Assembly (NCBI GenBank): GCA_905221605.1
Contig: CAJNDS010002495.1
Coordinates: 1-64,000 of the forward strand
DNA: 64,000 nt
Reading direction: 5' to 3'
Origin: Symbiodinium natans
Taxonomy: Eukaryota; Sar; Dinophyceae; Suessiales; Symbiodiniaceae
Made by a program: the position numbers and the translations under genes. This document shows positions 9,925 to 21,364 of the stretch, piece after piece; position 1 is the stretch's first letter, and each line of letters begins with the position of its first letter. The notes below the pieces were generated by a model. The model had not been told where the DNA came from. It did not search any database and saw only the letters and a list, made by a program, of their open reading frames with translations.

Positions 9925-12463
9925 CTGTCAGCTGCGGAATCAAAGGGACGAAACTATCAGGCACCGTGCACTGGTTGGCACTGTCATCCTTGGATTGGCG
10001 ATGCTACACAGTGCTGGCCATGAAGCAGAAAGCAGCAAAAAAATCATTGTCAGACACTACTCTGTCACAGTCGCTTGGGAGCGGTGCAGCCGGGCAGCAC
10101 CAAAGAATACCGCGTGGCCATCTGCCAGGATGATGCAGCAGTGGAAACTGCCGGCAGACAGCCCTCGAACTTTGTCTGCAAATCGCTGTGCCATTGCAGT
10201 CACCTTCAACAGGGTTCAACAGCCACCAATTTACGACGCAAAGCCTCATTTTGTACTACGACTCGTCTGACCACTGGTGTTCTGGTGGTTACTTGAGTTG
10301 TAGGCATTGTAGGGTCCAGGCCAGTTCCCATGCCTCAGCAACCTGTAGGTGCAAAGCCTGGGCGTGTTCTGTGGGTGAGGACTTTAACTGTCACCACATG
10401 TTGTCAGACGGGTGCTGTGAGCTGCACAGAGTGGGGAGATGTGGGGAGATGTGGATGTGGAGAGTCTCGGCCTGTATTCTGGCTTGAGCTTGCTCTTCAG
10501 CGTTCTTTTCCGGAGGCTCGGCCTCCTGCAAAGAACATATTTGCAGGGGCATGGTTCCTGCATGCTCCCACGTGGGGCCATGATTTGGCACAGGCACACT
10601 ACTGCCGCTCCTGATACTCACTTGCTGAAGTGTCCATGGTGGTGAAGCTCTCAGCAAAGCTGTCCATAGTGGAGGCCATTCCGAACTGCTCCTCAGCTTC
10701 TGTGCTTCTATCTATGAAATCAGGCCACCGTAACATACCCTGTTAGGGTGAAGCCAGTCATTGGACTTGCTAGCTCAAGGATCCGCCTCCGGTGGGTAGG
10801 CTGCGTCTTCTGCAAGCCTGTGCACCCGGGCCAGTCTGACACACAAGTCCACAGCCACACAAGCCACACAATTGCAGGGCTTTTCATTCTGAATGCTAAG
10901 CAAGGCGGCAGGGCATCCAAGTCGGGGTTTTCAGTTTCCTGTAGGTCCTGGAGGGTGCAATCTGCTTACATCTGCTTACCAGGCGTACCAGTCCACTTGC
11001 AAGACCACTGGTGCGGCACCTCCAGAGGGAGGTCTGCGGCCTCGAGTCCCAAACTTGGTGAACTCAATTCCTCGAGATATTCTGGCTCCTGGGGACGCGT
11101 GCTGGCCCAGTGCTGGCTGCTTGCTGTGCAATTCAAAAAAAGGCCATCTTGCCACAAGGCCCAGCTCAAGGCCCAGCTGTGGTCCTGTGGAAACAGGAGC
11201 TGTAGCTCTTCTGGCAGATCGCACTGCCCATGCCCAGAGGCACCAAAGCACGAGATCTTGCCCTCAAGCGACAAAGCTATCGTATAGTTCGAGCCAGCAG
11301 TGACTGCCTGGGCACACGAGGCCGCAAGTGCCAAGACAGGGGCATAATCACTGCAACTTGCTCAGAATTCGCAATCCAGGCCACGATGACCTCCTGCAAT
11401 CTCTTTGGGTCGTCACACTGGCCAGAGGCGTTACTTCCAAAGCAATGCAGCCGGCCGGTGCTTGTCACTGCGCAGGTGTGAAAGTCACCCGCGGCGACCA
11501 GCCTGTTGCTGGGAACTGGTGCGCATTTGACAAGACTGTGCTGTACGCCACTGCGCATCATCGCCAATCATATAGCTTTCCGGCATTGTCGGGGTCGCAA
11601 CACAACAGGGCCTCACGGGACCAAGGTCCGCTGGAATGTTGCACTGGCCGCAGCCTCACTCCAGAACACAGAATCTCCTGGACCCGTCACACAAAAAAGC
11701 TGGTCCACGCTGCCCTAGCTGCTCCGGTCTGTATACACACTGTTCTGTCATAGTCTAGTTGATGTTGGTACAGTATTTCTTGGTTGGTACATGGTTGAGA
11801 CAAGAGGCCGTTATCACCGAAGCACACCAAACGGCTTTCTGTGGTGATGACGCAGGTGTGCCGGAAACCTGCTGCAACAGCCTTGCATCGGCCGCATTCT
11901 TTGAGCTCTTCTGGGATGGTGCACTGGCCGTAATAGTTGTCGCCGAAGCAATGGAGCTGGCCTGGACAAAACCAGCGTAAAAGAGCGGTTGTTTTTTGCA
12001 GTCTGGCTCTCGGACTCTTGCACGGAGGCTCTCCCAGCTGTCCGCCCTGCCTTGCTGGTCTACAGCGCATGTGTGACCAAACCCTGCTGCCACACATGCG
12101 ACAGCGCCAAGGGTAGCAGGCACCCTGCATTGGCTGAAGCCTTCAGTTGCAAGAATCTTGTTGCTGCTTTCGTTTCAGTTTTGATCGGCAGACAGTCAAA
12201 AGAAGTCTAAAGCACATCGGCCAAGCATCTGTCATCTCCAAAGCACTGTAGCGTTCCATCTGCTTGAATGGCACAGGTGTGCAAATTGCCTGCAGCGGGC
12301 CCTTTCGTGTACCATGTCGAGCCGATGACAATTGCTTCAGTTCAAGACATCGCAATTTTTCTGGCCACTGAAGCCACGTTGCCAGCAGCCACCGCGGTCA
12401 CAGGGCCGAGCTCTGCTGGCAAATGGCATTGACCCCGTCCGGATGTTCCAAAGCACAGCAAGC
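9925..12463 (-). CDS. RCC1-like repeat protein (CFG..GQC type), multi-exon
   Basis: An RCC1-type beta-propeller repeat array with units like AAGxxHTCAVxxxGxLxCFGxNxxGQCxxPxxL. Exons in coding order: 12383-12463, 12227-12289, 12051-12140, 11809-11961, 11612-11654, 11385-11502, about 11197-11307, then about 10099-10166 and about 9930-9988. Lengths and phases of the first six agree exactly. Visible units include AAGNLHTCAIQADGTLQCFG, VAAGFGHTCAV, GQCTIPEEL and AAGDFHTCAVTSTGRLHCFG. All resolved introns but one start GC; 11308-11384 starts GT. The last two exons (LADGHAVFFG, then NQCTVPDSFV) are more diverged, and exons may be missing between 10.2 and 11.2 kb. Upstream coding around 12.5-12.7 kb may be the N-terminus. 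RCC1-like arrays usually bind proteins or ubiquitin-pathway partners; the specific role is unknown. Confidence 0.75.
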
Positions 12464-13033
12464 CTTACAAGCAGAAGCTTCCATCATCTGGAGGAGGTTG
12501 TCTGGAATGCGAAGGAGTGCCCCTTGCTGATTTGGCTTAGTAAGGGGTGGGGTGGCTGAGCTCAATTTGGCCCGCCCCGCCCTAGCCTGGACCTCGATCC
12601 CAACCGGAATGAGAACCCTTCCCTGAGCTGGGTGTCGTTGCTGATGCGTCGCTTTACTACTACTGCGTTTGTGAGCTCCTTTAAACATGGTTTGCATGAT
12701 TGCACATGGACATGTCATGAAGATCATGGCAAATGGGTGGCGGCCATCCGCTTGCACAGCACTGGAGTGTCGAAAGCCTCCCGAGAATCCAAAGAAGTCT
12801 TTGTTCCTTCACGCTTTTTGGAAGCTCATGTCAACATCAGATCATGTTGCTGGGGAATTGACTAGCTAGATGTTCGGCCAGCCTGCCGCAACAGCAGAAT
12901 TGGCGAGGCTGGCTGCCCGCACTGCACGCTCAAGAATCTCGTCCTCACCGCTCAAAATCCAGGTGTCTACGCTGACATTGTCACACAAGGACTGTCTGTA
13001 TCTGTCTGTATGGCTCTCGACTCACCGCCTAAC

Positions 13034-14054
13034 CTCTGCTTGAGAGCAGGGCGGTGCACACGAAGTTCCGTCTCCTGTAACGCGAGGGTGCTCTTCAGCT
13101 GCTGCTCGGCCTCCTCCTGTGAGGGCCCCATAGGGATGACAAGATATGACATAGTGCAGGTGTGACTGGTCGCAACCTGATGTGCAATGGGCATCCATGT
13201 GCCTCGCCCGCCACAACGCAACATGAAGAAACGACTGTGGGGAATGTAGGGGTGCGATATGATGTGATAGTGGCTGTTAGGTTCAAGGGCTCAAGGGTCG
13301 TCGGATGTGGAACCTGAAACATATGCTGCATCATGCTGCTTTATGCTGCTGTGCAAGGTGTCGGCTCAAACGAAGGGTACTTGCTGTTGTGTGCACACGA
13401 GGTTGCGGGTCGGACTCAGGTCGCCTTGTTGACTCCCCGGCATTGATAGGCCGGTGCCAGTCTTTGCCATTCTTTTCGAAACCACCGGCCCCAATACGTC
13501 AAAAACAAGTCATGCGAAGTCAACGTCACACTTGTCACACTAGGACTCGAAGCCTGTAAGCCCACTGTAAGCGCCCGAGTCTCCTCCTGTCGTTGCAGCT
13601 CAGCGAGCCGCAAGGCAGCCTCGGCCTTACGACGCTCCTCCGGCAGAGATCAAACATGCGGACGTCTTCTCCTGTGTTCGCACCTCCGCTTTTCGTGAAT
13701 AGGACTTGGGCTCGCCCTTGGGGTGTGCTCGTGGGACAGTTTTTTGGGGACATCACCACCTTTAATCATATTGAATCAGATCCTTAGAGGACCTTTAATT
13801 AGAGACTTCCGCCCCCAACCGCCTGTTTCATACGAGCGATATGCACCAAACGGGTGAACATCACCCCCCCAACCTCGGCGGCCTTTTTCTTCGATGATTT
13901 CTTTCCCGAAGACTCAGATTGACTCAGACGCAAGCCCCACCACCAGGGACACCGAACACACAGAGATGCACTGCCATATTCGCAACTGCAGTCAAGTGGC
14001 AGCTTTGCTACTGGTTGGGCTTAGGTCGCTCAGCAGATCATCGAGGTTGATCTC
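13034..14054 (-). CDS. Coiled-coil protein with Lys/Ser-rich linker
   Basis: Two exons join exactly. Exon 13575-13637 (RRKAEAALRLAELQRQEETR) ends at a CGG/GC donor. Exon 13034-13116 (EEAEQQLKSTLALQETELRV) follows a CTCACAG acceptor and ends at GCAGAG/GTTAGG. Together they make a continuous heptad-like coil. Upstream on the same strand lie a Lys-rich stretch at about 13870-13917 (SSGKKSSKKKAAEVGG) and an acidic exon at about 14015-14054 (EINLDDLLSDLSP) after a CTCGAG acceptor. They are likely parts of the same gene, though those junctions are unsettled. No enzymatic domain. A structural or scaffold role is inferred from the coil only. Confidence 0.55.
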
Positions 14055-14059
14055 CTCGA

Positions 14060-16030
14060 GAAGATAAGGCGGCCGATCACACGACAATCATGAAGCTTCT
14101 CATTATCGTTCAGAAAGGTCACTGGGCAAAACGAAGGCTGTGATGCAAGACAGGCGATCTGATTCATTGATTTCCGAATGCCATGCGCGCCGGAGGATAC
14201 GTACGACAGAGCACAGCACGGGTGAAGACACGGAGCCATGATTTGTTGCCGCAGTGCCTTGTTGGCTTTGCTGGTTGTGCTACTCGGCGTTCCAGCCAGG
14301 GCCTTGACTAAGCACAGCAGGAAAGCAACACGGTCAATGGAACGCCCAGCCACACAGTCAAGTCACCTTGCTACTTCCTTGTCTCTTCAACGCCTGCCGG
14401 TGGCAGCTATTCAGTGCGTCAAGCAATGACGCTTCGCCATTCATGCTGTGAAAAGCTCTGGCCTTCTTTCCCATGGCCGACTGCAGCCGAGGGCTCGCTA
14501 TGGACCCGCTGATCCATGGGGTTGGGCTAGTAAGGCTGGTGTCTCGTCATTTTTCTGATAGTGTGCTTGCATGTGCTTGCTCTCGGCATAAAAATCCGCA
14601 CGCTGACTCCTTTCGTCTCCTTTCGTCTCTACGAAGGATGGGAATGAACTGCACATGCAACAATGCACAGTTTGCCAGCACTTCCATGTTGGTTGAAAGG
14701 ATCCTGATCCTAATGCCCTGCAATCTGGATCCAGCGTGGAGCAGTTCATGGAAGGGAGGGAGAGCGTCACCAAGCCTAGCACAACAGAATTCAAACCAAG
14801 TGGCCGTTTGTTTCGGAGCCGCCGCAAATTCGCCAGAGGAGCGCCTTGCCAGGCCCTATTGCAAGGCATATGTGTAGAGCCCGTTTCAGCCACAGAAAGT
14901 TGCCCTTGCAAGCGGGAGGCAGTCGCTGGCATCTCCTTGACGTCCGGATGGAATTGTTTTGCAGGTAATGCCTTGTTGGGTGCAGGTGGTGGCTCTGGGC
15001 GGCTCTTAGTGCACCTGGGCAGTCAGAGCCTGTGCAGCCTGTGGTCCTTTTCAACGCTTCAAAACAGACTTGCAGAAAGCGGCACGACAGCACGCAGCCC
15101 TCATGACACAGCAAGAGCTCATTACTTGGCCTTGCCTGCCGAGGATGAAATGTATCTCGCATGGTCAACAAATGACTGAGGGCTAGATGCCCAATAATTA
15201 TGCCCAATATGCCCTACACCTACTTCATCTGAATGAGACGCTCGAAGCCCCAATCAATGGGCGGCCCTGGGGGGAACGTCAAGGACTCCGGGTTCTTCAT
15301 CCCACTGTGTGCCATCGCGCGCTTCAACTCCTTGTGGGCACATTGCAACTGCCCTTCCAGGCTAGTGGATGCCACTCAGTATGCAATCGTGCAGATGTTT
15401 GACCGTCCTTAAAGCAGGCAGGGACGTGTAAAGACAATAAGGCTACTGAGGCAGTGTGCTTTCATCCAAGTCCCCCCTGTCTGGAAGCCGACCAAGTGCA
15501 AATGTGCTTAAGTTGCTGCCGGCTTCTCAAGAGGAAGTGACAGCTCTCACGCCGAGACTGAGAGCTCAGAGTCGCAAAAGCATACGAGGATTTCTGAGTG
15601 GGGTGGCAGTGTAGCCTAGTGTAGCTATTGCTTCTTGGCATGTCGGTGTCCATGCCATCCCGGAGAACTCCTTTTGAAAAGGTACATGGCGCATTGTCCG
15701 TTGTGCAGAGGCAATATGTGCCCTCTGAACAAGTGCAGAGCAATGGTGGTGCCGAAAGTCGTTGCAAGCCTTCTGCACATGCAGCCGCGCATGAACTCCC
15801 ACAGCTCACTACAGTTTCCTATGTGCCATCAGCAATATATTCAATATATGAGGCTTTCACTGCAACGGCCTATCAAGAGCTTGGCTCAGCGACTGTTGTC
15901 ACGCCAGCTTTTTGTGCAGAAGGCCCCTGGCTCGCTAAAGCTGCCTGGTGTGACCCTCACAAGACATGGGCACAAGGCTAACTTTAACTGCAAGGGCTTT
16001 TGCATGAGTGCAGCAACTCAACCCCCGCGT
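14060..16030. other. No resolved gene
   Basis: Several open frames overlap on both strands (14498-14932 minus, 14736-15179 plus, 15187-15402 plus, 15635-16093 plus). The + frame at 15635 contains a Cys pattern (CPLCRGNMCPLNKC) recalling a zinc-binding motif, without the rest of a RING domain. None has decisive splice sites, and this is inside a minus-strand block. Confidence 0.4.
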
Positions 16031-18094
16031 TCACTTCTGGGTTCCTTTAGAACTCAGGGCAGTAGGCGAGAAGAAGTCTGCATCAGCGTCTGATGTTAGC
16101 GGCAAAACACTGTCATCCCTTCGGAGGCCCTCCCATGCATCGTAATTCCTCGGCTTGCAGAGCTTACATGTTCTGCTGAATGCGGCAGCTATGTGGCGCT
16201 GTAGTATGAGCATCCATGTACCATGGCCAAGTGTCCCATCGCGTTGCAGCTCAGGGATTGAAACGGTTTGCGCACCCTGCTTGGGCAGGCGTCGCAAACC
16301 TGAAAGGCTTGCAGATGGTCTTGGGGTGTCTCGGGGTTTCAGCGCAACTCAACCAACTGCCAAGCTGCAGTTGCTGCAGCGCTGTATTGCTGCAAGCTTG
16401 TGCTCGTAGTTGGCTTCCATCCTTCTTTCTGACCACTTGTAAAGTAAGGCACCACGCAAATGACAAGTACGGGCCTTTGGACTTCTGCGACGAAGTACAA
16501 GTCGTCATTGATAGCGGCGAGAGCATCCGCTCTGCACCTGGAACTGGCTGTCACAGGCTGCCGTTAGTGCAACCAATTTTGTCTCAAAAAAAGGTAGCTT
16601 GGATAGGTTGTCGCGAGTATGAACTCATGAGGCAGTGCTCGAACCCTCAGGACTGCACACGTGCGTTTGCAGCAGCGGAAGGCCCCACCAGGACTTGCGT
16701 TGTCGAAGCCTGCTTGCAAGAGAAAAGCTAAAGAGCAGAACGCTGAAGGACTATCTCCACTCTCCGGTCTAAGAATAGCTGACAATGCTGACCCATACTT
16801 CTGCGTACCAGTAAAGTACTACAACGTCCCCATCATGCTTAAACAAACCGCGACATCTCATGCTCTCTGAGAGCTGCCTGTTAAATGGGCGGACGATCTT
16901 CAAGTCGTCGAAATGCACATTGTCATCAAAGAACATCTCATGACGCTGCGTGCTCCGTGAGGCATCGAAAAGGAAAAATTTGCCACCCTCCTGTGCAAGG
17001 CTGCAGGGGGACAGCGAGTGACAGCAAGCACACGTCACATGACTATGAAATTGCTTCGCTTGTGTTTGTTGCCATATGTTGCCATGGCAGACGCAGTTAT
17101 CAGTCCTGGCTGTGGTTCTTGGCTTTCCAGAACTGAAAATTGTCTCTGAAGCCAGCTGTCACGCACTTTGACGACAAGTCCCAAATGAAGTCCACCACGG
17201 CCGACCTGGCCAAACCAACAAGGACAGTCACACATCGCGACTTATGGATTTGGCTCGGCTTGGCTGAGCGCGGCGCGTCCCTGAAATGATTTTCTGGACT
17301 GGCAACTCATGTTGTTGGAAGAAGGCAAGGCTCTTGTCCTCGACGTCCTGTGTTGGGCATGCCGGCTGTTTTGTGTAGGTGGGACGGCCACACCGTGCAG
17401 AAGCCGGATGAGGATAGCTGCTAGCGATCCAACGGGGATGGCAGTCCTTGAAACGTCCTTCTCCAGGCTGTTCGATGGTTCCCAGCACCAGGTGCAGCTC
17501 GTCGTCTTCCTCAACATGACACGCTGGTTCGGCAGCGGTATCAAGCAAAAACCCAAGAGGCGCATCTCAGTGTCCTCCACTCCTCCAAAAAAAAGTAAAA
17601 AAACAAGGCTGTGCCCGGGTTTGCCCGGACGTATGCTGCTCAGGCACAACATGGAAGTTGCCGTAGCGCTCTGGGTGTGTGAGATGAAACCGATAGTCAG
17701 GGTCGCCGTCGCTTCCGTCCATGCATAATCCTACAACATCCACAGCGCATGTCGGCAGGCTAACTCTGGCATGAACAGGTTCATCGGACAGTCCTGGAAA
17801 CATCGGATGCTTCCCTTCACAGAATGCGTTCAGCTCTCGTGCCACCAGCTCCAAGTCCTGTCGTTCAACACTTCGCCTTCCTGTCTCAACATAAGGATGA
17901 CAAGCGGATGGTGTATGAACCTGTATGAACAATGTGAAATTATGAATGTAACTATCGGCGAGGGGGTGAGGCATGGATGCGTGGCAAACATTGCACTGGT
18001 GTGGTCAGCTAGTCCGAGTTCCAGCCTCGCCAAAGCTTCGAAAGATCAGGCAAAAGGACCTTTGGCCACAGAATGTCTCAACAAAACAGCTTTC
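16031..18094 (-). CDS. FFDDN-family protein, probably HAD-like
   Basis: Exons in coding order: 18026-18094 (CLIFRSFGE), about 17586-17857 (DLELVARELNAFCEGKHPMF, GSDGDPDYRFHL), 17280-about 17565 (LVLGTIEQPGEGRFKDCHP), 17106-17205 (VVDFIWDLSSKCVTAGFRD, FQFWK), 16878-16990 (FFLFDA, then EMFFDDNVHFDDLKIV), 16471-16537 (ADALAAINDDLYFV) and 16031-16153 (YDAWEGLRRDDSV, stop at 16031). Joined motifs RSFG-DL, FCEGKHP, GTIEQP, FWK, FFDDN and a final AINDDLYFV match, in order, an uncharacterised protein family I know from alveolates and other protists; its FFDDN segment resembles HAD motif IV. The expected N-terminal D-x-N-x-T segment was not found, so the 5' end is missing. The junction of exons 2 and 3 is unsettled (a T-rich gap with one stop). 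Donors are GC, GA, GA, GC and GT at the resolved junctions. Confidence 0.68.
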
Positions 18095-18378
18095 CTTAGA
18101 ACCATCATGAGAATGTTGTCTCAAGTGTCAACCATTATCTTGGGCTTTTCCTGAACAGAGATGAACATAACGTTTTTTGGAGACTATAGAAAAAAGAGTG
18201 AGTCGTCTTCAGCAGGTGTTGACTACCTCTAGCAGTACTTGCACAGCACCTTGTCAGGGCATGGCCCATGGCCGTTCTTCGCTCAGCAAAGGGGGGGCCT
18301 CTTGGATCGCTTCAGCTCAGCGAGCAAGCGGAAGAAGGCGTGAACCACTTGAACAGGCGATCCATCCTTGGGGACATG

Positions 18379-18412
18379 CTCTCAATGCTCTCAATGCTCT
18401 CAATGCTCTCAA
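18379..18412. repeat. 9-bp tandem repeat, about 4 copies
   Basis: Four near-perfect copies of CTCAATGCT. In frame it would read Leu-Asn-Ala. It lies in a stretch (18.1-18.7 kb) with open frames on both strands and no resolved gene. Confidence 0.85.
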
Positions 18413-19130
18413 GCGGCACTCGGATCCTTCAAACCGGCGACGGTTTTTGTCCGGGGGGCTGGATAAATCAGCTGCTTGCACAACTCCTTGTGAGAATGCT
18501 CCATGCTTTCTCCTGGATGCCCTGGCAGGCTAAAGGCGCCTGGCGAAAGCAGGGCTGCGAACATGTTCGACATGCACCTGACACATTGTCATGCGAAAAT
18601 CCACATGGAGTATGCTGGTTGCTTGAAGCCTTTCAGCTTTTGCCGGTCTTTTCGAGCGGCACTTCCTGGCATCGTCTTCTCCAGAAACTCCGCGTAGCTA
18701 ACCTACAGGCGGCAGCGATGCTTTGTTGCTATGCTTTGCTTTGGCACCTTCCTGGCGCTTGCATTCAAGTATGAGGTGGCAAGCACTGTACGAGTGCAAG
18801 TGGCAAGGCTCTCGCCACCGGCGACATACGTCTCCGGGCGTAGGGAGGAAGGCCTCAGCTGAATGCACCCCAGCTCTTGGCAAGTTCTGCCCCAAACATC
18901 CACAAACCATGGCGCAACACAGCTCCAAAGCTTCGATGAAATGGTGGTGCTGGAGGTTGTTGAGGGACAAACAACCACGAAACCTGCCCAGGACCTCCGA
19001 GTCAAGGCAAAACGATGCCAGGCTGCTTGTCAGACTCAAGGATCCACTTCTCGTCTTCCACTCGTCCCCAGCAGGTCTCGGCCAGCACCTGAACAGAAGG
19101 AACTTTAGAATCCAGAATAGAACGTTGGAG

Positions 19131-19178
19131 CCAACCCCAGAGACTCCCTGAAATTCCCAACCCCAGAGACTCCCTCAA
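19131..19178. repeat. Two-copy direct repeat, about 24 bp
   Basis: The block CCAACCCCAGAGACTCCCT occurs twice in tandem with a short spacer. The motif resembles blocks near 600-640. Confidence 0.75.
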
Positions 19179-19674
19179 GTGCCCGGATGTTCGAAGTAAA
19201 ATAATTATCGCTTTCTGTTTTTCTGGCCTCGTTGATGACCACTTCCACGGACTTGCCCGCAGTCTTGTCTCGCATCACTAGCGTCTTGTTCCTTATAAAG
19301 CCCACATGAGGTTACTTTTTTTTCTAGCTGTAGACCGCATCACAGCGGAGAACGAGTCTTCGATTCACATTGCTGTTGCACGAAGCGGCACGAACACCTA
19401 CGAACACCTGTGGTGTGCAGCATGCGCCATTGCAAAGAAGCCGCACGTCAAAATTGATTGTCAGATGGCGAGGGCTGTGATGGCACTCGTCGGTGCAATC
19501 CCGCGGGGAGAGCAAAGCACAATCTTGGTACACCCAACCTCCACAGAGCTGGGGAGGGAGCACATGGCTCAGCCAGAAAAAAAACTGTATACACTGAGCA
19601 TATGCAAGGATCATCGTGCCATGTCATGCTATATTGCGTTGCTAGTAGTCGGTATGTGCGACCTAGCAGCTCAC

Positions 19675-20736
19675 AAACTCGTCGAAGTCAATTGCGCTTC
19701 TATCGCTCCATCGCGCCAGAATCGTGTCGACGTCTGCTGTGTCCCATATCCCAAGATTGTGGTCGCCAAGAGACACAAGCAGCTCCCTGACAGCAATGCC
19801 ATGTTGCAGCTACTCGCGGCACTGGAAAAGGCAGGCCATTCATACTGACTCATCATGCTTACATTGCTTACACATGCCTACACTACCACGGGAGGACAAC
19901 GGAGCCGCTAACGCTTGACAGCCTGGTAATTCTCTCCGCTTCTACAAAAGAACCACATGGCATCCTCCATGCCCGAACTTGCCTCAGTGTGCTGGGGCTG
20001 ACCTTTCCGTCTCCACCGCAGTGGCTATGAAAAATGTCGCTGATGAGCTTCATGGCGCAGACTGTGAAGGCTCGCGAAGACGACTTCTGTGCCGGTTGTC
20101 GTCAGTAGCTGTAAAAAGCTGTAGCATCTACATGGTTCCAGCCCTCAACCACTTGCTTGTCAATTGCTGGTCGCTTGCTTGTCATCACTTGTCACAAACC
20201 AACGTAACAAGAATCACACAAGAGATAAGGCCATGCTAGGCAGTTCAAGGTTTCAGTGTCTTGGATGCGGCTACTTAAATCAACCCGGAGCTGCCAGGAG
20301 CCAACGGCTGAGGCAAAATCAACGGGGTTGGCCAGACCTTGCCACCATGTGCCACTGGTCACTTTGAAAGGAAGCCTGCCAGAGTTTAGAATCAAAGCTT
20401 GGGTGCAATTTGCGCTATGTCTGCGGGACCTGAGAGCAGCACGTCGAGTTCTTGCGAGATATCCATCTCTCTAGCTTCTTGGTCCAGGAACTTCCAGGAA
20501 AGAGCACCTTGGAACTCTTCTTATGTCTCTTGGGTGGTCCGGGAAAGAGCCAAGCACAGCTGCCAGCTGAGGAACTCCTGCTTTCCTTGCTGCCGAAGGT
20601 CCAGGTAATACTCAGCCACCTGCAACCTGGGCAAGTTTCTTGAAAACCCCCCGTTGTGCCTCTTTGATCGACGGCTCCTTACCTTCACCATATGCCTGTC
20701 GGAAACGCTGAAAAGCCTTAAAACAATCCGACGCAT
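19675..20736 (-). CDS. EF-hand protein, multi-exon
   Basis: The likely start is ATG at 20736 (MRRIVLRLFSVSDRHMVK), whose exon 20683-20736 ends at a canonical AAG/GTAAGG donor. It joins in frame to the next exon, which begins at 20619 after TTGCAG (VAEYYLDLRQQGKQEFLSWQ). The same frame carries on to about 20404 (ALSWKFLDQEAREMDISQEL) but meets a TAA at 20521-20523. Downstream exons include about 20004-20062 (SDIFHSHCGGDGKVSP, an EF-loop-like segment) and 19675-19786 (LLVSLGDHNLGIWDTADVDT then AIDFDEFV), bounded by a CTGTCAG acceptor and a TTT/GTGAGC donor. The DFDEFV ending and preceding helix are typical of an EF-hand, although the loop lacks some usual ligands. A calcium-sensing role is inferred. 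Middle exons (20.1-20.4 kb) are not fixed. Confidence 0.6.
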
Positions 20737-20807
20737 GCTGCCCCCGACGAGTGGAGGGAAAAAACATGGGAAAACCCAGGGATTTCGTAGGGAAAATGGC
20801 CATTGAA

Positions 20808-20853
20808 CATTACATATAATCATCATATATAACATTACTGTATATGATTGTAT
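20808..20853. other. AT-rich imperfect palindromes
   Basis: A patch of alternating TATA-like sequence (acattacatataatcatc / atatataacattactgtata) just upstream of the predicted start of the EF-hand gene. It could form hairpins. A promoter role is possible but unproven, since dinoflagellate promoters usually lack a TATA box. Confidence 0.4.
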
Positions 20854-21152
20854 AACCGAAAAACGGGAAAACACGGGGGAGGGCGGCCGAAAAACGGGAA
20901 ACATAGGGAATGCCGTGGGAGCCTTCAACCCCGCTGAGCCCGAACAGCTTGATGTTTGAGCGAGTGCAGGGTGAAGAGTTCGATTGCAGGACGTTTGGGG
21001 ATTTTAAACGATTGACAACACTTTGTGGGACCCAAAAACTTGTAGTTATCTCAAAAAGCCAGGCGCGTAGATCGCACCCAGATTTCTCCATCTTGCTTTC
21101 TCCAAAAAACGAGGGACAAGACTTGGTGCGATGTACACGCTGCTTTTCGCTG

Positions 21153-21262
21153 TCAGGTTTTAATGGGGCTTTGTCCGAATTTTGAGAGGGGTTTTACCAG
21201 ATTTTAGTGAGCCCTGTCAGGTTTTGGTGGGGTTTTGTAAGGTTTTAGCGGGGTTTAGTCCG
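21153..21262. repeat. Degenerate tandem repeat with GGGGTTTT core
   Basis: About five diverged units of 20-23 bases, each with a T-run, a G-run and 'gtc' or 'cag' (for example ggttttggtggggttttgta, ggttttagcggggtttagtc). It lies between genes, 0.4-0.5 kb upstream of the EF-hand start. Confidence 0.75.
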
Positions 21263-21364
21263 TTTGCGAAGGGTTCCTTTCTCGATCAAAGAACCCCCAA
21301 ACTCTCATTTCCGGAAAGTGCCCAAGCCAAGCATGGTCAAATAAGCGTAGACATGATGTGAAGT

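Larger units (their letters stand above)
18100..19660. other. No resolved gene; possible 5' end of the HAD-like gene
   Basis: Minus-strand readings such as VVHAFFRLLAELKRSKR near 18285-18345 and RNKTLVMRDKTAGKSVEVV near 19220-19305 look coding and could be exons. No junctions could be fixed. The + strand frame 19306-19848 (180 codons) overlaps a clear minus-strand EF-hand exon and is probably its shadow in part. Confidence 0.4.

Noticed and set aside
11570-11700. Apparent stop codon and frameshift inside the RCC1-like array, suggesting a pseudogene
   Set aside because: A GC-AG intron (11655-11808) and the next one (11503-11611) remove both and restore the GQCNIPADL unit with matching phases.
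15635-15760. Possible RING finger (CPLCRGNMCPLNKC) on +
   Set aside because: Only one Cys cluster is present, spacing does not match a RING domain, and competing frames are open on both strands.
19306-19848. 180-codon + frame with a hydrophobic start
   Set aside because: Its second half lies antisense to a minus exon with a clear EF-hand ending and consistent splice sites.
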